Notes under the pieces: generated by a model
What the model saw: only the letters and a program-made list of their open reading frames with translations
What the model was told of the DNA's origin: nothing
The model's database searches: none
Made by a program: the position numbers and the translations under genes
In this document: piece after piece, positions 43,640-50,864 of the stretch
Numbering within the stretch: position 1 is the first letter of the stretch
Layout of the letters: every line of letters begins with the position of its first letter
Origin: Parabacteroides distasonis
GTDB lineage: Bacteria; Bacteroidota; Bacteroidia; Bacteroidales; Tannerellaceae
Reading direction: 5' to 3'
DNA: 50,864 nucleotides
Assembly (NCBI RefSeq): GCF_004793765.1
Contig: NZ_SRYM01000027.1
Span: 1 to 50,864 of the forward strand

Positions 43640-43787
43640 AAGTGCGAAGCCTGAGAAACTGAAACACGAAATCAACAAGAATTGGCATGGCAGTTCCCAC
43701 GTTATAGCGTGGGCTGCTTAACCATATCTGTTGATTAAGGTTTTCTCAGGGCCTGCACTTTAAGACGTGGTTACTGGCAGTGCCACG
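43640..43787 (+). ncRNA. Candidate structured RNA or leader upstream of the DUF1848 gene
   Basis: Nested complementary segments build one long bulged hairpin: AAGTGC/GCACTT (43640-43645, 43755-43760), CCTGAGAAA/TTTCTCAGG (43650-43658, 43742-43750), AATCAACA/TGTTGATT (43670-43677, 43729-43736), TGG/CCA (43683-43685, 43722-43724), GCAG/CTGC (43690-43693, 43714-43717) and CCCACG/CGTGGG (43696-43701, 43708-43713). A separate CGTGG/CCACG hairpin (43766-43770, 43783-43787) follows. Six collinear nested stems without crossing strongly suggest selected RNA folding. It ends 34 nt before the DUF1848 ATG. No known class is recognised. Confidence 0.5.
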
Positions 43788-43821
43788 CTTCTCGTTATAC
43801 TAATGCAATATAGGGTGAATT

Positions 43822-44898
43822 ATGAACAAGAAGCAAGAGGACAGAACCATTATTTTGGATAATGGAGAGATTGCTAAAGCGACTTTTCCTGTTGTCGTTT
43901 CTGCAAGTCGAAGCACTGATATACCAGCATTTTATTCCGATTGGTTTTTTGAACGTCTGCAGAAAGGATATTCAGCATGGACCAATCCATTTAATGGGAA
44001 GAAGAGTTATGTGTCTTATGAAGATACTCAGTTCATTGTCTTTTGGTCGAAGAATCCCCGTCCGCTTCTTAATCATATTGACTTCTTAAGAGAGAGAGGT
44101 ATTGGATGTTATATACAGTACACGCTCAATGATTATGAGGAAGAGAAGTTAGAACAGGGCGTACCTCCGCTTGTTGAACGTATTGAGACTTTCAAACTGC
44201 TTGTTGCCAAGCTTGGGATGGGTGCGGTTGTATGGCGATTTGACCCCCTTATTCTTACAGACAAGATTGACATGGATAAGCTTTTGCGGAAGATAGAATA
44301 TATAGGCGACCAACTTAGAGGATATACCGAAAAACTTGTTTTCAGCTTTGCAGATATAGTTTCATACCGCAAGGTTAAAGCTAATCTTGAACGTAGCCAT
44401 GTTAATTATATTGATTGGGCAAATGAGCAAATGATAGAATTTGCGGAGAAGCTCGTTCATCTTAACAAAGTGAAAGAATGGAACTATATTCTTGCTACTT
44501 GTGGTGAAGCTGCTGACTTGGATGGAGTGGAACACAATCATTGCGTGGATGACCGTCTTATGGTGCGTTTCGGATATAAGTCTAAGAAATTGATGGATTT
44601 TCTTGGTGCGAAAATAATAAATTCTAAACATAGTTTATTCTCTGAGATGGATACAATGGAAATACCACAAGGTGCAATCTCACTTGACAATGGCACATTT
44701 GCAACCATTAACAAGAGCAACAGAGACAAAGGACAACGTATAGCATGTGGCTGCATGAAGAGCAAAGACATTGGCGAATACAACACATGCCCGCACTTAT
44801 GTGAGTATTGCTATGCCAATGCCAGCAAGGAAATGGCTGTTGCCAACTGGCGGCGGCACCAATTGAATCCTAACAGTGAAACGATAACTGGAAAATAA
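43822..44898 (+). CDS. DUF1848-family protein with C-terminal cysteine cluster
   Basis: The 358-residue product matches DUF1848: VVVSASRSTDIPAFYSDWF near the N terminus, FIVFWSKNPRPLL, CYIQYTLNDY, GAVVWRFDPLIL, LVFSFADIVSYRK and ILATCGEAADLDGV. The C terminus has five cysteines, Cys309-x-Cys311 and Cys323-x3-Cys327-x2-Cys330 (within NTCPHLCEYCYANASKEM). The last three copy the spacing of a radical-SAM [4Fe-4S] motif, though they stand at the wrong end of the protein. An iron-sulfur or zinc site is likely; biochemical function is unknown. It has a ribosome site (AGGGTGA) and is followed, 1 bp later, by the methyltransferase-helicase gene. Confidence 0.8.
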   Translation: MNKKQEDRTIILDNGEIAKATFPVVVSASRSTDIPAFYSDWFFERLQKGYSAWTNPFNGKKSYVSYEDTQFIVFWSKNPRPLLNHIDFLRERGIGCYIQYTLNDYEEEKLEQGVPPLVERIETFKLLVAKLGMGAVVWRFDPLILTDKIDMDKLLRKIEYIGDQLRGYTEKLVFSFADIVSYRKVKANLERSHVNYIDWANEQMIEFAEKLVHLNKVKEWNYILATCGEAADLDGVEHNHCVDDRLMVRFGYKSKKLMDFLGAKIINSKHSLFSEMDTMEIPQGAISLDNGTFATINKSNRDKGQRIACGCMKSKDIGEYNTCPHLCEYCYANASKEMAVANWRRHQLNPNSETITGK

Positions 44899-44899
44899 G

Positions 44900-47800
44900 A
44901 TGTACGAAGACAAGATAAGGAAGTATCATCCTCTCACAATAGAGCATATAATCCAGATGGCCGAGGCCGACCTTCCTCTAAAATATCGTTCAATGCCATG
45001 GACTTATCAAGACGAGGCAGGCAGAAATCTTGAACGTGGCACGGCGATACTCGAAACAGAGGAACTCTGTTCTGCCTATATGGCGGCCTATGGTCGTATG
45101 CATTGCCACAAACTCAACTATGCTTTAGACAAATCACAAGGGAAAGGAAACTTCCCTTATGGTGAAGTGCGGAATGGCGTTGAGATTTTCGACTGGGGAT
45201 GTGGGCAAGGACTAGGCTCTTTGGCTGTTATTGAAAATCTGAGAAGGGAGGGACTGCTGTCTTGCCTTAAAAAGATAACACTGGAAGAACCTTCTGACAT
45301 AGCACGTGAAAGAGCTCTGTTACATGTGAAGCAGGCACTTGATGATGATTCCTGCACAGTGGTAGAGACTTGTTCCGAATATCTTCCTTCGGACGATGCT
45401 TCGATTAGAGCTATTCAAAGCATCAATGTTGAACAGCCTTGTGTTATTCATATACTTTCAAATGTTCTCGATATTGAGTCCGTAAGCCTTAAAGGGATTT
45501 CCAAACTGATAACCTCTTCTGGGGCAAGGCATATTGTTCTGTGTGTCGGCCCTGCAAATCTCAATGAAAGCCGAATCAATGCCTTTAAGAATTACTTCAG
45601 AGATAATGGCATACGGGTATTTACTGACTTTAGAGAAACCTACTTCGGCAAACATTCGAATGGAAAGGCCTATGGATGTCTCATCAAGAGTTTTATATTC
45701 TCGCTAAAATCCCAAGAAAGCATTCTCCACAAATACAATTGTTTTGCCCCATTGCAATTCTTTGCATGCTATGCAGAGACGATGCCTGAGAAAAGAATCT
45801 CCAATGAAGGTGCTTTTGAGATAATGGCTCCGTTTGACATGACTGTGCGTAGAGGTTTGAATCCCGTTTTTGCACTTGTCAGCAACCTTATATCAAGAGG
45901 TATCCCGACGTACGCAAGTGAGCGCATTACAACTGCTCTTATGCAGCGAGAACAGACTGAGAGGGAAAAGGCACTAAAGGTAATAGCCCGAATACAGAAG
46001 ACCATTATAGAGGCGTTGATAACCGGACGGATTGACCGTTTGTCTGAAGAATGGAAAATCCTTATCATAGATGATTGTACAAACATAGCCAATATCGCCG
46101 TTGAGGATTTTGCAGAGCTCTATGGGAATCTCATTGCAATGACAGAGAAATACGATGGCATGCTGTTGCCGAAAGTGAGTGTAGTTGATGTCCGTTCTGC
46201 AGCTCCTGACGAAGTTTATGATATGGTTATCGACGTGTCGGTTGACAAGTTTGCAGACCCTGAGCATGTGGCATTCTCAAAGTACAGGGCTAAGAATGAT
46301 TGCTATTTCATTGTCCGCTCTTCCGAATCCGTCTACGAACCACGCATATTGTACACAACGGAACGTATTGAATATAAGTCGCTTGCGAAAAAGGAACCCA
46401 GCGGGAAATACATTCAGAACGAGACAACAGTGTCTCATCTTCGTTATTTCTTACAACTTATTTTCAGGAAACAGGATTTTCGTCCTGGTCAATTACCTAT
46501 TCTCAATAGAGCCTTGAGGTTGAAGAGTGTAATTGGTTTGCTGCCGACAGGTGGAGGAAAATCTCTGACTTACCAATTGGCTGCAATGCTTCAACCCGGC
46601 GTAACATTGGTTGTCGACCCATTGAAAGGCTTAATGAAAGACCAATACGATGGCCTGCTCAAGACTGGCATTGATTGTATATCGTATATCAATAGCGATG
46701 TTACGATGTACCATGAGGAGGCCCATAGGCGTGAGCAGGCCCTTACTGGTTCTCAGATACAAATTATGTTTCTCTCCCCTGAACGGTTAAGTATCTATCG
46801 CTTTAGGGAGGTTCTGCGCTCCATGCGCGAGTCAAACGTCTATTTCGCATATGGAGTTATAGACGAGGTGCATTGTGTCTCGGAGTGGGGGCATGATTTC
46901 CGGCTTGCCTATCTGCATTTAGGTCGTAATCTATACAATTATGTGTTGCCAAAGGAGGTAGAAGGTACGGACAATCACATTTCTCTCTTTGGCTTGACTG
47001 CAACGGCTTCGTTCGATGTGTTGGCAGACGTGGAGCGTGAACTCTCCGGCAGTAATTCATATTCTTTGGAAGATGATGCAACGGTCAGATTCGAGAACAC
47101 CAATCGGCTGGAATTGCAGTATAATGTTTATCCTATTGATGCTACAAACGCATCAAAGGCATGGGAAGTCGGAGACCTTAAGGAAACGGCTCTCATTGAT
47201 GCAATCAATGACGCAACTGAAAAAATACAGGAGATACAAAATGAAGATGATATAAGTTATATAAAGGATCATTTCATTGAAAGAGAGAACCTTACTGATA
47301 GCGAAAAGGTATCTGCAATCAGGAATACGAATCTCTACACACACGTAGATAACTGCTGGTGCAAAGCGCAATACACAGATACTGCTGGAATTGTATTTTG
47401 CCTTCGCAAATCAGATAATGAGTATACGAACCTAAGTGTCCCCTCTGTCTCCAGGAAACTTAGGGCATACCGTGTCAGTAATTTCTCCACCTACAAAGGC
47501 GGGGACGATACTTCATGCCAAGATGATTTTCTGCTTGGGAACACACAGCTCATGGTGGCCACAAAAGCCTTTGGTATGGGTATTGACAAATCTAATGTAC
47601 GCCTTACTTTCCATCTGAATTTCCCCAGTTCGTTGGAGTCCTTTGTACAGGAGGCAGGACGTGCAGGAAGAGACCGAAAAATGGCATTGGCAACCATAAT
47701 GTATTCGCCTAAAAAATTTTGGAGTAAAAATGCCAGAACAGATGAATGGAAAGAATACTCTGCTGACTATATAAACAATAAGTTTTTCTATGACAGCAAT

Positions 47801-49036
47801 TTCCTTGGCGAAGACTTTGAGCTGTATGTGATGGAATTACTCATGAGCAGGTTATACGTGCAGATAAGTAACGAGGAAATTCCTGGTATAGAAACTCGCA
47901 AAGTTGGACAAAGTAAAGGTATACTTCAATTCATCAACAGATACTCTAAAGGCACTATTCTTACATATTATGTGTCATATAATGAAGATAATTATGTCCT
48001 TGATGAATATAATAAATGTCTGTATGAAAAGAACATGCCATTGTTCAATACTCCAAATGCCAAAAACCTAAAAACTAAGCAAGGTTTCAAATTTGTATCC
48101 AATTTCGGGTCTACCAATTACAAAGATGCTATCCAAAAGGCTATATACCGAATGTGTGTGATTGGGCTGATCGACGACTTCACCGAAGATTATTCGGCAC
48201 AAATATTTCGTATCACAACAATCTGTCAGGACAGTTCCTGCTACTACGAACACCTCCGTTCATATTATCGTAAGTACTATTCCGAAGACAGGGTAGAAAC
48301 GATGATAGATGAAGTTATGCAGATGGCTAAAAAAGAAGATGTCATCATGGCTTGTCTAAAACATCTTACAGCCTTTGTTTACAGAAGTATTGCCGACAAG
48401 AGAGCCCGAGGTATTTTGGATATGGAGCAATTCTGCAACATGGCTATCACCTCAAAAAAGGATTGGAAGGAAACAAATGAAGACTTAAAGGACTTCATCT
48501 ATTACTACTTCAATTCTAAATATGCCAGGGAAGGATTTGTTACATACGACGCAAGTGTGAAAGCGGAAGTTCCTTTTTCCCTAAAGGATGACACCGATAG
48601 CGACAAGCATTCAGAAGCGGGGACCACGAGTTTTGAGCTGGTCAAGAAATATATGCGGGTAGTTGATGCAGACATTGTAAATAACGATGCCCAGAAAGAC
48701 AATGTGAAGCACCTGCATGGTGCTGTCCGCCTTATTCGTCGGGCTGCTGCAGAAATGAATCCTGTCCTCAATCTGCTGAACATTTTCTGTATACTCTTCC
48801 TTGGTCAACAAGATAATGAAATGTTAGAAGAGGAAATTTGTAACGATTATGAGGAAGTCATTGAATACTATACTTCAAAAAACAACTTAATGTTACTTGA
48901 TGAGTATGCAGATCTGCTCATAAGTCATGCAGCAATTGATGAATCCAGGAAGGATTATCTTCAAAAACTTTCCTCTTATATTCAATTAAAAAGACATCTA
49001 AATAATTTAAAAAACATAGTATCCAAATACCAATAA
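44900..49036 (+). CDS. Methyltransferase-like/RecQ-type helicase fusion protein
   Basis: The 1378-residue protein has at least three parts. Residues 50-300 contain a class I methyltransferase-like motif I (EIFDWGCGQGLGSLAVIENL, Asp98-Gly104). Residues about 515-930 are a RecQ-like superfamily 2 helicase: Q-motif region FRKQDFRPGQ, Walker A LLPTGGGKS with Lys554, motif Ia VVDPLKGLMKDQYDG, Walker B DEVH (655-658) in DEVHCVSEWGHDFR, motif III GLTATAS, and motifs V-VI KAFGMGIDKSNV and QEAGRAGRDRK with arginine fingers Arg921 and Arg924. About 120 residues are inserted between motifs III and IV. The C-terminal 420 residues match no domain I know; RQC and HRDC are not evident. It is the middle gene of a three-gene unit with 1-bp gaps. 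Confidence 0.85.
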   Translation: MYEDKIRKYHPLTIEHIIQMAEADLPLKYRSMPWTYQDEAGRNLERGTAILETEELCSAYMAAYGRMHCHKLNYALDKSQGKGNFPYGEVRNGVEIFDWGCGQGLGSLAVIENLRREGLLSCLKKITLEEPSDIARERALLHVKQALDDDSCTVVETCSEYLPSDDASIRAIQSINVEQPCVIHILSNVLDIESVSLKGISKLITSSGARHIVLCVGPANLNESRINAFKNYFRDNGIRVFTDFRETYFGKHSNGKAYGCLIKSFIFSLKSQESILHKYNCFAPLQFFACYAETMPEKRISNEGAFEIMAPFDMTVRRGLNPVFALVSNLISRGIPTYASERITTALMQREQTEREKALKVIARIQKTIIEALITGRIDRLSEEWKILIIDDCTNIANIAVEDFAELYGNLIAMTEKYDGMLLPKVSVVDVRSAAPDEVYDMVIDVSVDKFADPEHVAFSKYRAKNDCYFIVRSSESVYEPRILYTTERIEYKSLAKKEPSGKYIQNETTVSHLRYFLQLIFRKQDFRPGQLPILNRALRLKSVIGLLPTGGGKSLTYQLAAMLQPGVTLVVDPLKGLMKDQYDGLLKTGIDCISYINSDVTMYHEEAHRREQALTGSQIQIMFLSPERLSIYRFREVLRSMRESNVYFAYGVIDEVHCVSEWGHDFRLAYLHLGRNLYNYVLPKEVEGTDNHISLFGLTATASFDVLADVERELSGSNSYSLEDDATVRFENTNRLELQYNVYPIDATNASKAWEVGDLKETALIDAINDATEKIQEIQNEDDISYIKDHFIERENLTDSEKVSAIRNTNLYTHVDNCWCKAQYTDTAGIVFCLRKSDNEYTNLSVPSVSRKLRAYRVSNFSTYKGGDDTSCQDDFLLGNTQLMVATKAFGMGIDKSNVRLTFHLNFPSSLESFVQEAGRAGRDRKMALATIMYSPKKFWSKNARTDEWKEYSADYINNKFFYDSNFLGEDFELYVMELLMSRLYVQISNEEIPGIETRKVGQSKGILQFINRYSKGTILTYYVSYNEDNYVLDEYNKCLYEKNMPLFNTPNAKNLKTKQGFKFVSNFGSTNYKDAIQKAIYRMCVIGLIDDFTEDYSAQIFRITTICQDSSCYYEHLRSYYRKYYSEDRVETMIDEVMQMAKKEDVIMACLKHLTAFVYRSIADKRARGILDMEQFCNMAITSKKDWKETNEDLKDFIYYYFNSKYAREGFVTYDASVKAEVPFSLKDDTDSDKHSEAGTTSFELVKKYMRVVDADIVNNDAQKDNVKHLHGAVRLIRRAAAEMNPVLNLLNIFCILFLGQQDNEMLEEEICNDYEEVIEYYTSKNNLMLLDEYADLLISHAAIDESRKDYLQKLSSYIQLKRHLNNLKNIVSKYQ

Positions 49037-49037
49037 T

Positions 49038-49445
49038 ATGATTGACGAAAAAATAAACAAAACTCTAACCGAATTAGAAGTTAATCTTCGGAATATAGAA
49101 TCTGCTCGCAGACAAGTTGAAAATACAATCAACTCATACGATGGATTAAAAACGATAACGGCAAATTATGTAAAGAGCCTTTCTACTATAAAAGACAACT
49201 TGGATGCACTTATTGCCACTATTGGAGAGGATTATAAGAATAATACCGAATCGTTTAGACAAGATTGCAAAGAAATCGAAACTTCATGTAATTCCTTAGT
49301 TTCAAAGATCAACGATGCTGTAGATAATATAAAAGGTGAAGTGTCTTCACAAATAGACAAATTCCATAAAAAGTTCATGTATGTAATTATATGTAACGTG
49401 ATTGTCTGGTTTACCATACTAATACTCTTCTTTATAAACAAATGA
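49038..49445 (+). CDS. Small coiled-coil protein with C-terminal membrane anchor
   Basis: The 135-residue product is almost entirely predicted helix with heptad-like spacing (INKTLTELEVNLRNIESARR, SLVSKINDAVDNIKGEVSSQ). It ends in one hydrophobic span (FMYVIICNVIVWFTILILFF, about 113-132) plus NK. No signal peptide is present, so it should be tail-anchored with the coiled coil in the cytoplasm. It starts 1 bp after the helicase stop and is surely part of that operon. Small membrane-anchored partners of this kind are often effectors or sensors in phage-defence operons; that role is inference. The operon ends here, and integrase debris starts immediately on the other strand. Confidence 0.75.
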   Translation: MIDEKINKTLTELEVNLRNIESARRQVENTINSYDGLKTITANYVKSLSTIKDNLDALIATIGEDYKNNTESFRQDCKEIETSCNSLVSKINDAVDNIKGEVSSQIDKFHKKFMYVIICNVIVWFTILILFFINK

Positions 49446-49644
49446 TCAATTAATATCCCGATTCATTACGATATAGATATATTGGCGAGAATTAAAGTAC
49501 GTTTCCTTCGTCCCACTCATCTGCATAGATGCGGTAATCCGTCCTTAGTTGACGGATTACACGCTTATGGATGATTTGGTAATAGATTGTGCCTTCCTTA
49601 CCTATGGTCGAGGAAGGTCTGAACTTCACTTTTATCGAGGCCAT
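49446..49644 (-). pseudogene. N-terminal fragment of a second tyrosine integrase
   Basis: From the ATG at 49644 the frame encodes MASIKVKFRPSSTIGKEGTI, then YYQIIHKRVIRQL and YRIYADEWDEG, the arm-binding domain start of a Bacteroides-type integrase. It stops at 49492 after 50 codons. In another frame the next bases read FNSRQYIYIVMNRDIN, which plausibly continues the same domain, and then all similarity ends at about 49446, beside the stop of the membrane-anchored protein gene. It is 4 bp downstream of the mobA stop. No catalytic domain remains. Confidence 0.65.
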
Positions 49645-49648
49645 ATAA

Positions 49649-50074
49649 TCAACCTTGTCTTGATTGCTCCCACTTGGCATACATCTCCCTCGAAAGCTCC
49701 ACAATCTCCCGGCTCAGTTTCACAAGGTCGATGGTATGTTTCTCCAGCTTGTAGAGCAACGCCATCGCCTTCTTCTCCGAAAAGTGGATGCGCAACTCTT
49801 TAACGACCTGATTGTAGTTCGTACCGATGGCACGGAACTGGGCGTGGAAGTCCGACAGTTTGGTGTAGTAGTCCACCAGCGTCTTGTCCACTTTCAGCAC
49901 CTTGAACTTCTGCCCGAAGAAATGCGCCTTCAGAAAGACGGCTTTCGCATACACGTTCGATTCCTCGTACATCGTCAGGAACCTGTTCCATTCCACATCG
50001 TCGAAGCGCACCATCACGCAGTGCGTCTTCGGATTCAACTTGGGATTTCTCCCGTACTTGCTCTTCTTTTTCAT
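49649..50074 (-). CDS. mobA: MobA-like conjugal mobilisation protein
   Basis: The 141-residue product matches the small MobA proteins of Bacteroides conjugative elements: a basic N terminus (MKKKSKYGRNPKLNPKTH), a ribbon-helix-helix-like start (CVMVRFDDVEWNRFLTMYEE), and the conserved core KVDKTLVDYYTKLSDFHAQF and IGTNYNQVVKELRIHFSEKK. These proteins help the relaxase recognise oriT. The relaxase gene (mobB) usually follows directly downstream. Here the space is taken by an integrase fragment, so the mobilisation operon appears cut. An oriT-like palindromic region lies immediately upstream. Confidence 0.8.
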   Translation of the reverse strand: MKKKSKYGRNPKLNPKTHCVMVRFDDVEWNRFLTMYEESNVYAKAVFLKAHFFGQKFKVLKVDKTLVDYYTKLSDFHAQFRAIGTNYNQVVKELRIHFSEKKAMALLYKLEKHTIDLVKLSREIVELSREMYAKWEQSRQG

Positions 50075-50141
50075 TCTCTTATTCTTTTAATTTTATGGCT
50101 TGTCCATTGTTTAATCTTTGATTAAGGAACCCCGAAATTAT

Positions 50142-50264
50142 CCGACTGCGGAGGATAATTCTACCCACGGCGGTGAAGGTGTTTTCAGTTACTTAGAATT
50201 ATTCGGGTAACTGAAAATATACCTTGCTGTGTCTTTGAGGACACAATAATCCTCCGCTTGTCGG
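50142..50264. other. Candidate oriT region with nested inverted repeats
   Basis: Outer arms 50142-50160 and 50245-50264 share CCGAC/GTCGG and GCGGAGGAT/ATCCTCCGC with one mismatch beyond. Inside, TTTTCAGTTAC (50182-50192) pairs perfectly with GTAACTGAAAA (50207-50217), and TGTGTC (50228-50233) with GACACA (50240-50245). Position directly upstream of mobA is where oriT of such elements lies. No nick site was identified, and it could instead be a transcription terminator plus promoter. Confidence 0.45.
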
Positions 50265-50353
50265 ATTGGTTTGTGAGTATAATAACTCATTTGGAATATC
50301 GGTCAAGCCGATGGAGTATATCCACCGACTTGATTGGTTCTACCGTAATTCGC

Positions 50354-50821
50354 TCAGAGTTTGCGCCACTGCTCGATGTCCTCCCGGTAGGTTTCAAGGT
50401 GCAGGCGGGCGAGGTTCTCGATAAGTCCCGATGCGCTCATGCCACGCCCGCCGAGACGGCGGACAATCCCGTCCAGACGGTCGCGCACCTCGCCGCTGAC
50501 AAACACGGGCTTGCGGTCGGTTATCTTAGGAACTTGCAGGTAAGCGGTACGGTACTCGTCCAGCGACAGCCTGCGTTGTTTGCTGCTGACACGCTTCTGC
50601 GGCACTGCCACTTCTTCGGGCGTTCCGCTTGACGATTCATCCACCGTAGCTGTTTCCGCTTTTTTCGTGATGGTCTTGACGAGTTGTGCCAGATGTCCCG
50701 ACTCCAGACCGATGTTCTTGTAGAAGTCGTCCATAGACTTTTCACTACGGGATTCCCTGCGTCCCATTCTTTCCACGATTTCACGAGCCTGCTGCTCACT
50801 GATACTTGGTTCTCTTTTCAT
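50354..50821 (-). CDS. DUF3408-family conjugative-element protein
   Basis: The 155-residue product has the C-terminal DUF3408 pattern KPVFVSGEVRDRLDGIVRRL and GMSASGLIENLARLHLETYR, ending EDIEQWRKL, preceded by a charged, variable N terminus. The fold of the C terminus is ribbon-helix-helix-like, consistent with DNA binding. In CTnDOT-like elements such genes lie next to a ParA-type gene and upstream of mobA, which agrees with its place here. The ATG at 50821 (MKREPSISEQQ) or 50827 could be used. The rest of the transfer region is beyond the window. Confidence 0.85.
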   Translation of the reverse strand: MKREPSISEQQAREIVERMGRRESRSEKSMDDFYKNIGLESGHLAQLVKTITKKAETATVDESSSGTPEEVAVPQKRVSSKQRRLSLDEYRTAYLQVPKITDRKPVFVSGEVRDRLDGIVRRLGGRGMSASGLIENLARLHLETYREDIEQWRKL

Positions 50822-50864
50822 TGTCATAAAACAGGTTGATTAAGTTATTACTGTGGTCTTGGTC

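Larger units (their letters stand above)
43199..43821. other. 623-bp gap between integrase remnant and cargo
   Basis: It holds the lost 3' part of the integrase in degenerate form, a short unrecognised open stretch of about 52 codons (43217-43372 region), a promoter-like GTACTTTTGC (43567-43576) and the nested RNA-like structure at 43640-43787. No convincing gene is present. Confidence 0.5.
41807..50864. mobile_element. Integrative/conjugative-type element, partial and rearranged
   Basis: From beyond the tkt promoter to the window end the genes are those of a Bacteroides integrative element: tyrosine integrase, cargo, integrase fragment, MobA-like protein, oriT-like region and DUF3408 protein. 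The right side runs out of the window. Both integrase genes are broken, so the element is rearranged or composite. The left limit is inferred from the intact tkt gene and the att-like core; the precise ends are not proven. Confidence 0.65.

Noticed and set aside
43640-43787. Retron ncRNA or self-cleaving ribozyme
   Set aside because: No reverse transcriptase is adjacent, and the sequence does not contain the hammerhead core (CUGANGA with GAAA). It is kept only as an unclassified structured element.
49664-50125. Rightward 153-residue ORF opposite mobA
   Set aside because: It is an antisense shadow; the leftward frame matches MobA-type proteins throughout.

Overview
The window reads as chromosomal DNA from a gut Bacteroidales bacterium, most likely Parabacteroides. 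This is inferred from the SusC/SusD nutrient-uptake systems with ECF sigma/FecR regulators, TAnnTTTG-type promoter boxes in place of sigma70 -10 boxes, serine-type sulfatases, DUF4827 and DUF3408 families, and a CTnDOT-like integrase. The species call is inference; no rRNA or other marker gene lies in the window.

Positions 1-15.2 kb are mostly core genes: a nitroreductase-like protein, a remnant of a cation/proton antiporter, a secreted low-complexity protein next to a FadL-family outer-membrane protein, an ECF sigma factor with a 57-residue companion, rpe, a ComEC-type membrane protein, the DHH nuclease NrnA, two lipoproteins (one with calcium-binding crystallin motifs), glmM, a Nudix hydrolase, a YoeB-type toxin-antitoxin pair and topoisomerase III.

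Positions 15.4-37.5 kb form a carbohydrate-acquisition region with two regulatory circuits. The leftward circuit is FecR, SusC (no SusD), a GH123/DUF4091-like lipoprotein and a DUF5107 protein. An ECF sigma gene at its far end carries a single-base frameshift, and the GH123-like gene is also frameshifted, at its signal peptide. The rightward circuit is ECF sigma, FecR, SusC, SusD and two serine-type sulfatases. A GH76 mannanase-like lipoprotein, a phosphodiesterase/alkaline-phosphatase-like lipoprotein and a secreted endonuclease/exonuclease/phosphatase follow. Three intergenic palindromic elements (about 11.8, 25.0 and 34.3 kb) share a four-unit layout with a 21-22 bp period, although their sequences differ.

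Positions 37.5-41.8 kb return to central metabolism: a carboxyltransferase without a biotin domain, rpiB and transketolase.

From about 41.8 kb to the window end lies part of an integrative/conjugative-type element: a CTnDOT-like tyrosine integrase truncated in its catalytic domain, a cargo module, the N-terminal piece of a second integrase, a MobA-like protein, an oriT-like palindromic stretch and a DUF3408 protein. The cargo (43.6-49.4 kb) is the most interesting part. A nested, RNA-like inverted-repeat structure precedes three genes separated by 1 bp each: a DUF1848 protein with a C-terminal cysteine cluster, a 1378-residue fusion of a methyltransferase-like domain to a RecQ-type helicase, and a small coiled-coil protein with a C-terminal membrane anchor. 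The module ends where integrase debris begins. I infer a candidate mobile defence or nucleic-acid-processing system; I do not recognise it as a named one.
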